Below are positions 8,021 through 17,153 of a stretch of 35,686 nt of DNA, piece by piece. Position numbers and translations under genes: made by a program. Under the pieces are notes generated by a model, which saw only the letters and a list, made by a program, of their open reading frames with translations, did not search any database and was not told the DNA's origin. Position 1 is the stretch's first letter, and each line of letters starts with the position of its first letter. The DNA comes from Microvirga lupini (GTDB lineage: Bacteria > Pseudomonadota > Alphaproteobacteria > Rhizobiales > Beijerinckiaceae): contig NZ_JACHWB010000013.1 in NCBI RefSeq assembly GCF_014191055.1, forward strand, positions 1-35,686. Direction: 5' to 3'.

Positions 8021-8653
8021 ATGCTGCAATCTATAACAATTCCGCAGTCACTGCGCCGGATCTGCCGGGATATCCTTGCAGCCAATGTGAGTGGCAAGAG
8101 CGGAGTAGTGGTTGGACTGATATCGACACTTCCGCACGAGGGAGTATCCACAATCTCTATTGGACTAGCTCGCATCCTGGCTGAGTCCTCCAGAGTGCTT
8201 TTGATTGATGCCAGTGCAGGGCGCCCGATTTCAGATCTCCTCGGCGTCGAAAGTCATATTCTGAAAGCGGAAGATCTGGCACAGCTCCAACTCGCAAATC
8301 TCAGAGATTGGCTCGTTCCTTGTCCGGAGCCCAATCTTGACTTGCTTTCGATCGATGCAGATCAGGCAGCGGCCACGATATGGGACAAACGCTGGTCCGA
8401 GTTGAAACTCACGATGCTACAACACTACCAAGTCATCATCGTCGATCTGGGATCGCTGCAGACTCAGCTGTCACCATTCTGGAGCGCATGTATTGATCAG
8501 ACCTATGTGGTCGTGGATATGTCAAGCACTCGTGTCGAGACGCTCCAGGAAGCCCGCAAGGAGCTTGACATCCTTCAGATGCCGGTCGCCGGCGCAATCC
8601 TCAACAGGCGGCCCTATGCGGTTCCAGCCTTCCTCAGCAATGGCAGGTCATGA
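8021..8653 (+). CDS. Degenerate ExoP/BY-kinase-type ATPase domain
   Basis: A 210-residue stand-alone relative of the cytosolic tyrosine-kinase domain of ExoP/Wzc proteins. The Walker A' strand is recognisable (VLLIDAS) and so is Walker B (VIIVDLG). The Walker A loop, normally GEGKST in this family, reads PHEGVST here: the nucleotide-binding lysine is replaced by valine and the first glycine by histidine. There is also no tyrosine-rich tail for autophosphorylation. It is therefore probably a pseudo-kinase that binds the co-polymerase encoded by the next gene, as the separate kinase does in split Gram-positive systems. ATG 8021 follows AGGAGA directly; the stop overlaps the co-polymerase start (ATGA). 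The fold assignment is firm, the loss of activity is inferred from the motif. Confidence 0.8.
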   Translation: MLQSITIPQSLRRICRDILAANVSGKSGVVVGLISTLPHEGVSTISIGLARILAESSRVLLIDASAGRPISDLLGVESHILKAEDLAQLQLANLRDWLVPCPEPNLDLLSIDADQAAATIWDKRWSELKLTMLQHYQVIIVDLGSLQTQLSPFWSACIDQTYVVVDMSSTRVETLQEARKELDILQMPVAGAILNRRPYAVPAFLSNGRS

Positions 8654-9912
8654 ATAAGCACTGGACCACTATCGACTCAACGTTCAATCGTCCAACCGTG
8701 CCGACGTCATCGAGCATGTGGACGTTCCTGTTTCGTCGCAAGAAGACGATCTTGGGTATGTTCGCCTCCCTCTTCCTTGCGGCGACAGCTCTTCTTTATC
8801 TGATCCCCCCAGCCTACGAGGCAGAGGCTAGTCTACTCGTCGAGCGGAATCGCTCTCCGATTATGCGCGCAGACATTCTGCCAGGCCTTGAGATGGCGGA
8901 GGTCATGAACACGGCGCGAGGCATTGCCAGCTCGCGAACGGTCATTACGGCCGTCGTCGATAGCCTCCAATTGCCCGAGCGTCCGCATAAACAATCCCTC
9001 ATGTCCGCTATCCGAAAAGGAGCGAACCAAGTTTTGGTTGCATTCGGCCTCTTGCCCGAGATCAACGAGAGAGATGCGTGGATCTTGTCTCTCATGAAGT
9101 TGGCCACGGTTAAGCCGGTTGTGAACTCCAATATTCTGACAATTTCTCTTGCACTCGACGATCCTGAGCTTGCATCGGAGATCGTCAATGAGATCTCCGT
9201 ACAATATGTCAAACAGCACCTGAAGATCTACTCGACCAAGGGGTTGGCTGAGTTCTACCGCGACAGCATGAACGCTGCTGAGGCGAGCTACAGAACGACT
9301 CGTGAGAATGTAATCGCCTTCAAGACAAATGCATCCCTCTTCGCCGTATCAGCAACCCGCGAAGAGTACACCCGTGAGCTTGGAACTTTACGCAGCCAGC
9401 TTCTAACCGCTTCTAACGACCTGAGCCGGCTTCTGCGCCGCTACGATCAGCAGCATCCCGAGGTAACAGTTGTAAACAGCGTGATCTCTGCCGTCGAAAG
9501 CAGAATTGCGGACACAGAGGACAAGCTCAAGAAGCTGGAAGAAAACGAAGCAACTCTTGCGGATCTAGAAATGGTCCTGGAGAGCAAGCGCAAGACCTAT
9601 CTCGAATTTGTCAATAAGTATGGCGAAGCGGCGATAAACGGACAAGCCGACTCGAATGTGGTCAATGTCCGGGTTGTCGAGCAGGCAAGTGTGCCTCCGC
9701 AACCGTGGATGCCCAGGCTGTATCTGCTCCTGGGTGCAGCTATCCTGAGTGCTCTACTTGCAATCGCCGCCGCCTTTGTACGGGAGTTCTTCGATAGCCG
9801 GCCTACGTCCTCCGACGAGGTAGAACGCGTCCTTCGGGTGCCTGTCGTCGGCTGGCTTGAGGATCTCCCGCAGGACGATCTTCATGCGCTCTGGTCCGGA
9901 GAGGGAAGGTAA
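8650..9912 (+). CDS. Wzz-type polysaccharide co-polymerase (chain length determinant)
   Basis: A 420-residue inner-membrane protein with the classic PCP layout: a first membrane helix (about residues 35-55, ILGMFASLFLAATALLYLIP), a large periplasmic part that contains heptad-like coiled coil (about 195-320), and a second helix near the C-terminus (LYLLLGAAILSALLAIAAAF). The proline-rich stretch SVPPQPWMPRLY before the second helix is the conserved Wzz C-terminal motif. The family controls chain length of Wzx/Wzy polymers and couples to the OPX export protein. It carries no kinase domain of its own; the ATPase-like gene before it, overlapping by four bases, supplies the matching half of an ExoP-type protein. 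A second, different PCP is encoded at 23604-24878. Confidence 0.9.
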   Translation: MNKHWTTIDSTFNRPTVPTSSSMWTFLFRRKKTILGMFASLFLAATALLYLIPPAYEAEASLLVERNRSPIMRADILPGLEMAEVMNTARGIASSRTVITAVVDSLQLPERPHKQSLMSAIRKGANQVLVAFGLLPEINERDAWILSLMKLATVKPVVNSNILTISLALDDPELASEIVNEISVQYVKQHLKIYSTKGLAEFYRDSMNAAEASYRTTRENVIAFKTNASLFAVSATREEYTRELGTLRSQLLTASNDLSRLLRRYDQQHPEVTVVNSVISAVESRIADTEDKLKKLEENEATLADLEMVLESKRKTYLEFVNKYGEAAINGQADSNVVNVRVVEQASVPPQPWMPRLYLLLGAAILSALLAIAAAFVREFFDSRPTSSDEVERVLRVPVVGWLEDLPQDDLHALWSGEGR

Positions 9913-9922
9913 GGTGCTCTTT

Positions 9923-11044
9923 ATGAATGACCTCAATCGCAAGCGTGTCGCCCTTGTCATGCCAATCCGCAACGAAGAGCGCTCAGTAAAGGAGACAATG
10001 GATTCTGTCTTTGCTTCAACCCGCTTGCCGGACGAAATCATTATTGCTGATGCTATGTCGACGGATGGCTGCATCGACGCCATCCTCACCTACAGCGACC
10101 GTGGCGTTCCAATCCGCGTCGTACAGAATCCCACTATATGGTGTGGGGGAGGGCGCAATGCAGCCACCCGTGCGACGAGTTGCGATGTCATCGTGCTTTG
10201 TGACTTCGGCAATACGATCGAGCCCAATTACATAGAGAAGATCGTTCAGCCTTTCGAAGAAGACGAGACGATGGATATCGTCGGCGGACTTTTTCGTATG
10301 CGTGCAACGACAGACTTCGAGCACTGTGTCGCAGCAATCCATTATTTCGAAGACTATATCCTGAACAGGATGAGCAGAGAGGAGATTCAGAAGATACTGC
10401 CTCCCATCGTGTTTCCAGGGGGGCTCTGCACAGCCTTCACCCGGCGGATCTGGCTTGCGGCTGGCGAGCAGCCCGAGTGGCTTGCTAAGGGCCAGGACAA
10501 GATGTTCAGCCGCAAAGTCTATGCTATCGGTGGCAAAGGAATGATCGCCATCGACGCGAGACTTTGGCATCATGTGCGCCGTTCTCCGCGCGAGCTCTTC
10601 CGTCAGCTATACCTTTATGGCCGCGGCAATGGCCAGATGCATTTTCTCTCGAAGCATGTGATCCAACTTGCTGGAATTTATGGTACGTTAAGCCTTCTGT
10701 TCATCCTTGGTTTTGTCTCATCGTTCTTCGCCATTGCAGGACTTTTATTGTTCGCCGCCTATATCTGGGCGGCAGGCATTCGGAAAGTGGTCAAGGTTGA
10801 CGGAGGCTTGAAGAAGCTCAACTACATTCCGATTGCCATACAGGTTCTTCTCATCCGTGATATCGGGTCTCTGCTAGGCCATCTGCTTGGATGGGCAGAG
10901 TGGTATTTCGTGCCACGGTACAAGGAGAACTATGAGCGCTACATGGGCGGATTGCCTTCCGAGCGGATCCTGCTCGTCGCTCCCCAGCTTGCGGGACGTG
11001 GCCTCTTCGCGCGGCTTCGCCGCACCATCGGAGCAGCGCTATGA
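9923..11044 (+). CDS. Glycosyltransferase family 2, membrane-associated
   Basis: A 373-residue inverting glycosyltransferase with GT-A fold. The N-terminal part begins VALVMPIRNEERSVKETMDS and continues with IIIADAMSTDGCIDA, the usual nucleotide-sugar-binding strands; CDFGNTIEPNYIEK stands where the DxD metal site is expected. The C-terminal third has about two membrane helices (YGTLSLLFILGFVSSFFAIA and the following segment). This layout is like ExoA of succinoglycan synthesis and related enzymes that add a sugar to the polyprenyl-linked repeat unit. I chose ATG 9923, with AAGG upstream; an in-frame GTG at 9914 is possible. It follows the co-polymerase by ten bases and overlaps the next gene by four. 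Confidence 0.87.
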   Translation: MNDLNRKRVALVMPIRNEERSVKETMDSVFASTRLPDEIIIADAMSTDGCIDAILTYSDRGVPIRVVQNPTIWCGGGRNAATRATSCDVIVLCDFGNTIEPNYIEKIVQPFEEDETMDIVGGLFRMRATTDFEHCVAAIHYFEDYILNRMSREEIQKILPPIVFPGGLCTAFTRRIWLAAGEQPEWLAKGQDKMFSRKVYAIGGKGMIAIDARLWHHVRRSPRELFRQLYLYGRGNGQMHFLSKHVIQLAGIYGTLSLLFILGFVSSFFAIAGLLLFAAYIWAAGIRKVVKVDGGLKKLNYIPIAIQVLLIRDIGSLLGHLLGWAEWYFVPRYKENYERYMGGLPSERILLVAPQLAGRGLFARLRRTIGAAL

Positions 11045-12159
11045 GCGGCCCGATTACGGTTCGAAGCATTACCTCGCTTAGCGAGTTCGAGGCTTGCGCT
11101 CAGGATTGGGACTTGGCAGTCGCTCAAACCCCTTACGCGAGTATCCATGCCCGCCATTTCTGGCTAAAGCACTGGTTGGAGACAGTAGGACGCGGCCGGG
11201 AACTAGCTTTCCGCCTGATGTACGATAATGACGGCGTTCTCGGATGCGCTGCATGGATCGTAGAGAGAAAGAGCTTCAGACTGTTCTCCATCCCTTATTT
11301 GAGCTTGGCTGGTGGGCCCATGTCCAAGCGCACGCAGGTCATTCTCTCTCGTCGGCAGGAAGAGGCAGCAGCAGCAATGCTCAAGGATCTAAGTCATCTG
11401 AAATGGTGGTGGCTCGATCCGGAGAGAATCCACGACAACGATCCCCTCCTGCGTAGTTTCCCATCCAGTTCGGTCGTCATCGATGCAGTGGAGCGGGTAA
11501 GCTACATGCTTCCGCGGGTTACTACGGAGACGAGATGGGACGACTATTTGAAGGCGCGCTCGCGCAAGTTCAGGAAGCAAAGGAAGAGAGGGCATCAGGA
11601 TCAGCTCCTTAGCATCCGCAACTACCCTCAGGACTTCGTGTCTGTTGACCAATTCATTGATGCAATCGCAGCGATTGCTCATAGCAGCTGGGCTTTTCGA
11701 GAAGGAACATCCATTGTCTCCACAGAGTCGGAGTGGAAGTTCTGGCAGGGCGTCCTTCGCGAAGCTGCAGCCCAGGGGACACTTCATGCCTCATGCGCTT
11801 TCAATGAAGAGAGGCCCATCGCCTTCATATTCGGCATTCTCGAACATGGTATCCTCTATGCCTTGAAGACGGCCTTTGCGGAGGCCGGAGCACAAGTCGG
11901 GGCCGGCCGCTTCGCCTTCTCCGCCTTGATTCAGAGTGCAATGAGCCATCCAGGGATAAGTACTGTCGATCTGGACTTCATCACGTCCCACGGCGATTAC
12001 AAGGCAGGCTGGGCTACGCAGCTTGAGACCGTCAAAAGTTACTACGCTTTCAGGCAGGGACTCGGCCCCCGCATGCTGGCACAGGCCTACGCATTCAAGA
12101 AATACCTCAGCAAAAAACCTGAAGAGAATTTGCCACAGTTGAGCGAGGCTACGACATGA
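11041..12159 (+). CDS. FemX/BioF2-like (GNAT fold) transferase 1
   Basis: A 372-residue protein of the BioF2-like acetyltransferase group (Pfam Acetyltransf_6), related to FemABX aminoacyl transferases and CelD. The central basic segment SRKFRKQRKRG and the later HGILYALKTAFAEAGAQVG and STVDLDFITSHGDYKAGW follow the family pattern in which the second GNAT domain ends in a D-F-x(4)-YK-like motif. Members transfer an acyl or aminoacyl group to an amine or hydroxyl; the donor is usually acyl-CoA or aminoacyl-tRNA. It is the first of four such proteins in this gene train. Its start overlaps the glycosyltransferase stop (ATGA), which means tight translational coupling. No signal peptide or membrane segment is seen, so it acts in the cytosol, probably on precursors. 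The exact substrate is unknown. Confidence 0.8.
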   Translation: MSGPITVRSITSLSEFEACAQDWDLAVAQTPYASIHARHFWLKHWLETVGRGRELAFRLMYDNDGVLGCAAWIVERKSFRLFSIPYLSLAGGPMSKRTQVILSRRQEEAAAAMLKDLSHLKWWWLDPERIHDNDPLLRSFPSSSVVIDAVERVSYMLPRVTTETRWDDYLKARSRKFRKQRKRGHQDQLLSIRNYPQDFVSVDQFIDAIAAIAHSSWAFREGTSIVSTESEWKFWQGVLREAAAQGTLHASCAFNEERPIAFIFGILEHGILYALKTAFAEAGAQVGAGRFAFSALIQSAMSHPGISTVDLDFITSHGDYKAGWATQLETVKSYYAFRQGLGPRMLAQAYAFKKYLSKKPEENLPQLSEATT

Positions 12160-13271
12160 CCTTGCATGTTGCGTGGCATCGGGGCGTCAAGGCCCTCGAC
12201 CGCCTTGAGAATGACTATGTTCGGCTGCTGTCTGACTCCTGTGGAACTACCATCTTCAATGAATGGCCATGGATCCGTTCAGCGGCGAAATTCCTGGTCC
12301 CTACGGGACGGGAAGTTCGCACAATTACGATTGCCGATGGAGGTGGATTGCTTGCCTGCCTCCCGATGACCATCGGTCGCGAGAGCATCGCGGGTTTGCC
12401 CGTGCGTACCCTGCGCCCTCTCGGTTATCCTTTGAGCGACCGCATCGGACTTCCAGTGCGGCAGGGCCGAACTGATGTCCGTTCGGCACTGCTCGATGCC
12501 CTCGTCGATCCGAGGCGCTCTGAAGCTGACGTCGCTATCTTGAGCGAAGTTCCGGCTGAGGCTGGCTTCCGCAATCCCATGGGTGGAGCCGAGTGGCGCG
12601 CTCCTCACGTCAGGCTTTGTAGCCGAGCACCTGTTCTCGATGTCTCAGACCCTCACAAGGTGCAGGCGTCTTTGTCCAAAGCTCTGAGGACGCGCATATC
12701 GCGGTCTCGCAAGAAGGTGGCCGCCACTGGCCAGACAGGATTTGCACGCATTATTCCGTTGCCTTCTGAGGTTCCGGATCTGCTGCGCACCATCGCTGCC
12801 ATAGAACATGTAAGCTGGAAGGGCAAGGCTGGCGTCGGCATCTTCTCCGCCTCAGAGCGCTACGCTTTCTTTCAGGAAGTCTCCCTTGCGCTCGCAGCCT
12901 CAAGGCGGCTCGAGATCCTTCTGTATGCCATCGGTGACCGTGTGGTGAGCTACCGCTACGGGTTCAGAGTAGGCCGCACCTTTCTCGACTATAATTTTGC
13001 CCATCCGGTCGAACTTGATGACCTGAGTGTCGGAAGAGTCCTCTTGGCAGAGGCAATACAGACGGCATCCGCTTCGGGAATCGATACCTTCGATGCCTCC
13101 CGCGGCAGTTTGCAGAAGCCGAATATACTCACCGATTGGACGTCCGATGCGATCGAACATCACGAAGTATGGCTCTTTGCTAGAAGCCTCTGGGGGGAAC
13201 TGCTGCGGCTAGCGATCACAAAGGCCAAGCCTTTCGCCAAGCGCGTCATGAAGCGCAAGGAGGCAGCGTGA
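12156..13271 (+). CDS. FemX/BioF2-like (GNAT fold) transferase 2
   Basis: A 371-residue cytosolic protein of the same BioF2-like group as its neighbour, though clearly diverged from it. Family features are FNEWPWIRSAAKFL near the N-terminus, the basic region SKALRTRISRSRKKV in the middle, and the second-half sequence VVSYRYGFRVGRTFLDYNFA followed by DTFDASRGS. The pattern resembles CelD, a cellulose-biosynthesis acetyltransferase family. It overlaps the preceding gene by four bases (ATGA) and the flippase by one. Having two such enzymes side by side just before the flippase suggests two separate acylations of the repeat unit before export. I cannot tell the acyl group. Confidence 0.8.
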   Translation: MTLHVAWHRGVKALDRLENDYVRLLSDSCGTTIFNEWPWIRSAAKFLVPTGREVRTITIADGGGLLACLPMTIGRESIAGLPVRTLRPLGYPLSDRIGLPVRQGRTDVRSALLDALVDPRRSEADVAILSEVPAEAGFRNPMGGAEWRAPHVRLCSRAPVLDVSDPHKVQASLSKALRTRISRSRKKVAATGQTGFARIIPLPSEVPDLLRTIAAIEHVSWKGKAGVGIFSASERYAFFQEVSLALAASRRLEILLYAIGDRVVSYRYGFRVGRTFLDYNFAHPVELDDLSVGRVLLAEAIQTASASGIDTFDASRGSLQKPNILTDWTSDAIEHHEVWLFARSLWGELLRLAITKAKPFAKRVMKRKEAA

Positions 13272-14752
13272 TGGCCAATAGTGAAACCAAGAGCGTTATC
13301 CGTCACGGTCGCCTTTACGGGCTCTCCAACCTTATCAGCCGATCATCTGGACTTGTTCTTCTACCTGTCTACACACACATCCTCACGCCGGTCGAGTTCG
13401 GCCTCTACGCCAGCACCATTCTGGTGACGGATCTCATCTCCGTGGTACTGGGGATGGGGCTCGGGCGCGCACTTATCCGGATGCACGTCGAGCAGGAGAC
13501 ACAAGTCGGCAAAGACGCTGTGGTGTGGTCGGCCATGGCCATGTTCGCGGCCATGTCGGTTGTCATCGCAGTTCTCGCTCACCCCATCGCGCTCCTCGCA
13601 ACAAACGTGCTCTTCGGCTCCACAGAGGAGGCGTGGCTCTTCACTTGGGCAATCTGGGCCCTTATCCCCTCGACGCTCTTCAACCTGCAGCTCAACTACA
13701 TCGTTGTGCTGAAAAAATCGTTCTTCTACCTAATCATATCTGTTCTGAAGGCCTTCCTATTCATCGCCCTCAACCTGTGGATCGTAGTCTGGCTTGGCCT
13801 CGGTGTTTTCGGCATCGTGGTCTCGACCTTCTGCGCCAGTGCCATCGTTGTGGGAGTCATTCTGGCCTATATGGTCAGGACGACCTCCATCGTCATGTCG
13901 CGTCCACTGTCTGTAGAGATGGCGAAGTTTGGCGCTCCTCTCGTTCCGACCATCCTGCTGGATACAGTCATAGCGTCCCTCGACAGGTATATCATCAGTC
14001 CTGTCCAAGGCACGGCAGCACTTGGCTATTACGGCCTCGCCGTCAGGCTAGCGAGCCTTATCAATCTCTTCGTGACCTCGCCCTTTCTCCAGATCTGGGG
14101 TGTACGTCAATTGGAGGCGCTTGAGGCGGATGGCGATCAGCGCGAACTGCCTAATGTCTTTTTCCAGTTTACCCTCGTGCTGCTGCTCATCAGCGCTGCC
14201 ATAGGTCTGTTCAGTGGGCTGGCGGTCCAGATCATTGCTGATGATGCCTATGCACCGGCCGCCGCCGTGCTGCCCTGGCTCGCCGCTGCACAGGTAGCGG
14301 TTGCCTTGCGTAACTTTGCTGAGATCGGCTTGCATCATGCCAAGAAGACCTCGCCACTCATGGTTATCGCCTTCATCAGCCTCGCAGTCGCAGTTCCGTT
14401 ATATTGGGGAGCTGTGCATGTGGCAGGCATCATAGGTGTGGCTGCGGCCAGCTTCCTACTGGCGCTCTTGCGCACCTGTCTGACCATGGGGTGGGCTGAT
14501 CGCCATTCCGGATTAATCCGGTTGTTTCCATGGGTTCGGCTGGGATTTGCGGCCATAATCTCAACTGTCGTCGTGCTGGTCGGCACGACCTTCGACGGAC
14601 GCTTTCTGCCTATTCAGGAAATCCTGCTGAAGCTCGGTGTTCTTGCTGTCCTTGCAGTGGTTCTGGGCCTTCTGGCCGGAGGTACGGACTGGATAAAGCA
14701 GCGGACTGGCAAGGTTCCGCAAGTGAAGGATGCAGCTAGCCCATCGGGCTAA
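13271..14752 (+). CDS. Wzx-type oligosaccharide flippase
   Basis: A 493-residue inner-membrane protein with about twelve to fourteen hydrophobic helices spread along its length, of the MATE/MVF-like polysaccharide transporter superfamily (Wzx/RfbX). The N-terminal segment LPVYTHILTPVEFGLYAS is highly typical of this family. The protein would turn the finished undecaprenyl-diphosphate-linked repeat unit from the inner to the outer face of the membrane, ready for the polymerase at 21078. ATG 13271 is preferred over GTG 13268 because AAGGAGG (13257-13263) lies seven bases before it; the ATG shares its A with the stop codon of the previous gene. Assignment is by topology and motif; which repeat unit it carries is not known. 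Confidence 0.9.
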   Translation: MANSETKSVIRHGRLYGLSNLISRSSGLVLLPVYTHILTPVEFGLYASTILVTDLISVVLGMGLGRALIRMHVEQETQVGKDAVVWSAMAMFAAMSVVIAVLAHPIALLATNVLFGSTEEAWLFTWAIWALIPSTLFNLQLNYIVVLKKSFFYLIISVLKAFLFIALNLWIVVWLGLGVFGIVVSTFCASAIVVGVILAYMVRTTSIVMSRPLSVEMAKFGAPLVPTILLDTVIASLDRYIISPVQGTAALGYYGLAVRLASLINLFVTSPFLQIWGVRQLEALEADGDQRELPNVFFQFTLVLLLISAAIGLFSGLAVQIIADDAYAPAAAVLPWLAAAQVAVALRNFAEIGLHHAKKTSPLMVIAFISLAVAVPLYWGAVHVAGIIGVAAASFLLALLRTCLTMGWADRHSGLIRLFPWVRLGFAAIISTVVVLVGTTFDGRFLPIQEILLKLGVLAVLAVVLGLLAGGTDWIKQRTGKVPQVKDAASPSG

Positions 14753-14766
14753 TAAGGGAGGAAGTC

Positions 14767-15915
14767 TTGGAGGTTCTTGCCACTCGACCTGTTGCCTCGA
14801 TGCCATGGCCGACTTTTGGTGCGTTGCTTTCCTACTCGCAGCGACCTCTTCCTCATCCGTTCTCCTCTCCCGATGCGACTCTCTGGACCTCAGCACGTAT
14901 CGCGCTATGGCAGGCAATCCAGTCCCTCGGCCTAAAACCCGGAGACCGGGTCGCTTTGCCGGCTTTCTGCTGCGGATCCGAATTGGAGCCCTTCCTAGTC
15001 GCGGGCCTCGAACTCTCCTTCTTCTCATGTGCCGATGATCTTGCTCCAGATCCCACCTCGTTTCGAGAGGCGATCTCCGGCGCCTCGGCGGCAATGGTAA
15101 CGCATTACTTCGGCTTTCCCGTAGACCTTGAGCCTGCTCTCGAAATGACCCGACGGGAGGGTATCCCGCTGATCGAGGACTGCGCACATGCGCTGTATAC
15201 GACCCGAGGCGGGGAGCAGGTCGGTCTTGCAGGCGATGCTGCAATTTACAGCTTCTGGAAGACGGTCGCTTTGCCGGACGGAGGAGCCTTGCATCTGCGG
15301 AAAGGGGGCGTGAAAGGCACCCCAAAGCCGCCGCCGCCGGAACTCGTCAAAAAGGCAACGCGCCACCTCCTGTCCAGGACATTGCGAAGTCACCCTTCCT
15401 CGATTCTCCGAGGAACGGAAGGCCTCCGTCAGCAGCTGCGGCGCGGACGCAACTCTACTCAGCCGCATGAAAAAGGTGGTGATGAGTGGCATCTGATCAG
15501 GTTTCCCAATGAGCTCATTGGAGCGGGCATGTCGAGTCGCTCGCTGCGCATTTTCCGGGCCACGGATCATGTGCAGGTACGGAAGCGCCGGAGACACAAT
15601 TATCAAAGACTTCAGGAAGCTATGGCTGGAACTCCGGGAATCGTACCACTGGTGCCGCAGCTCCCTGATGGCGCCTGTCCCCTATACTTTCCAGTTGTGG
15701 TCGAGGAGGCTGCCAGCCTGAGGCGCGCGCTGGCCACAGAGTCCGTTGGCGTCAAGCACATCTGGCCTTACTTCCATGCCGCCGTTCCTTGGAGCAAGTT
15801 TCCTCGTGAATACCATTGGAAAGATAAGGCCCTGGGCTTCCCAGTTCATCAATCACTTGGAGAGGACGATATCGAGCGGCTACTCAAGGTTGTCGGACGT
15901 TGGAGCGGGCGATGA
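14767..15915 (+). CDS. DegT/DnrJ/EryC1 family aminotransferase-like protein
   Basis: A 382-residue PLP-dependent fold type I protein. Visible family features are a cofactor-contacting aspartate in LIEDCAHAL (about Asp138), and SFWKTVALPDGGAL with the Schiff-base lysine at about Lys165, plus RFPNELIGAGMSSRSL in the second half. DegT proteins put an amino group on keto-sugars bound to nucleotides, though some relatives make amino sugars indirectly or only look alike. Here the product would be an amino sugar, a natural acceptor for the four FemX/BioF2-like transferases around it. The start is an unusual TTG at 14767, chosen for the strong GGGAGGA at 14756-14762; the first ATG (14800) has no such site. 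The stop overlaps the next gene by four bases. Confidence 0.83.
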   Translation: MEVLATRPVASMPWPTFGALLSYSQRPLPHPFSSPDATLWTSARIALWQAIQSLGLKPGDRVALPAFCCGSELEPFLVAGLELSFFSCADDLAPDPTSFREAISGASAAMVTHYFGFPVDLEPALEMTRREGIPLIEDCAHALYTTRGGEQVGLAGDAAIYSFWKTVALPDGGALHLRKGGVKGTPKPPPPELVKKATRHLLSRTLRSHPSSILRGTEGLRQQLRRGRNSTQPHEKGGDEWHLIRFPNELIGAGMSSRSLRIFRATDHVQVRKRRRHNYQRLQEAMAGTPGIVPLVPQLPDGACPLYFPVVVEEAASLRRALATESVGVKHIWPYFHAAVPWSKFPREYHWKDKALGFPVHQSLGEDDIERLLKVVGRWSGR

Positions 15916-17153
15916 CTCACGGTCTCTCCGTCAGGCGCATAGAAGACCTGGAGGCGCTCGAGGCTGCAGGGCCACTCTGGAATGATCTGCAGAACTCGTG
16001 TGCTCATCAGCATGTCATGATGGATCACCGGTGGATGACCTCCTGGTGGCGCCATTTTGGAGCAGGGAAGGCACAGCACACACTTGTCGTATCGTCAGGA
16101 CGGACGCCTGTAGGGATCGTACCGCTGTGCATCATGCATGGGATGGAAGTGTACCCGCTGCGTGACCCATATGTCATGGGTCCCGATGACTACAAGTTCC
16201 TGCCAAGCTTACGTTGGAATAGAATTGCACCTCTTCGTCGCCTGACGTTTCCTCTCAACTTGATTGCAGGCAATATTCGAGGGCAGGCGATATTCCCGGG
16301 TGGCGAGCCTCATGCTTATGCCGCGCTTGCGGATTACATGGCTTCCATCTCAAGCAAATGGGATGTTGCCACTTTTCCTGGCACGAGAGGGTGGGAACAG
16401 GAGCAAAGTCTGCTCGTCGAAGCAGCAAGCGGGGCTGGGTTACTTCCGGGGTCTCGTGAGACAAGCCGGAGCATGTTGTACATTGATCTGCCTGCGACCT
16501 ACGACGACTATCTCCAGACACGCTCGGCTCACTTCCGTAGGCATATGCGGCAAGAGTGCAACAAGGTTGAGCGGACATTCGCCCACCTTGGAAAGATGTC
16601 GATCGACTCATTTCGAGGGAGCGAGATCGAAGCTGGAATGCAACGCCTTCTTTCGCTTGAAGCCTTGAGCTGGAAGGTCGCGGATCAAAAGGAAAGGCGG
16701 CTACGTCTAACGCTCGACAATGCTGCAAAGAGTTTCTTCTCAGAGGTCGCAGGTCGGTTCGCCCAGGACGACAACGCGCAAATCATCATCTTGCGCTTTG
16801 GCGAGACTGATGCGGCAGGCTGGTTCAGTCTTGAGCGTGGTGGCGTTGCGTCCTGCATCTTAACTTACCGCAATGAACAGCTTGGGGCCCCAGTCGGCAT
16901 CGCGCCTGTTCTACAGGAGCTTGTTCAACGCAGCATTTCTGCCGGCCTCAAGCGCCTCGATATTAACGGATACACCAGGCACTATCTGAAGTGGGCAAAA
17001 GATCATCACGATTATGTCGCCCCCACGATCTTCAACACCAGACCTTACTCCAGGCTGCTGCGCCTTGCCGATGAAAGCTTGATGGCATTCAAGCGCCGCA
17101 ATCTTGCAAATCAGTCAAGCATTATTCCCGAGTCAGCAGAGGCATCATCGTGA
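15912..17153 (+). CDS. FemX/BioF2-like (GNAT fold) transferase 3
   Basis: A 413-residue member of the BioF2-like group, longer than transferases 1 and 2. It is a close paralogue of the next gene: HVMMDHRWMTSWWRHFGAGK matches HVLMDHRWVKAWWNVFGAGK there, and LRRLTFPLNL matches IRRVTFPLNI. The basic segment SAHFRRHMRQECNKVER and the later LDINGYTRHYLKWAKD fit the family. The pair looks like a tandem duplication. ATG 15912 overlaps the aminotransferase stop and has GGAG six bases upstream, so it is preferred over the in-frame TTG at 15900. It has no signal peptide. Likely job: adding an acyl or aminoacyl group to an amino or hydroxyl group of the repeat unit; the group is unknown. Confidence 0.8.
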   Translation: MTHGLSVRRIEDLEALEAAGPLWNDLQNSCAHQHVMMDHRWMTSWWRHFGAGKAQHTLVVSSGRTPVGIVPLCIMHGMEVYPLRDPYVMGPDDYKFLPSLRWNRIAPLRRLTFPLNLIAGNIRGQAIFPGGEPHAYAALADYMASISSKWDVATFPGTRGWEQEQSLLVEAASGAGLLPGSRETSRSMLYIDLPATYDDYLQTRSAHFRRHMRQECNKVERTFAHLGKMSIDSFRGSEIEAGMQRLLSLEALSWKVADQKERRLRLTLDNAAKSFFSEVAGRFAQDDNAQIIILRFGETDAAGWFSLERGGVASCILTYRNEQLGAPVGIAPVLQELVQRSISAGLKRLDINGYTRHYLKWAKDHHDYVAPTIFNTRPYSRLLRLADESLMAFKRRNLANQSSIIPESAEASS

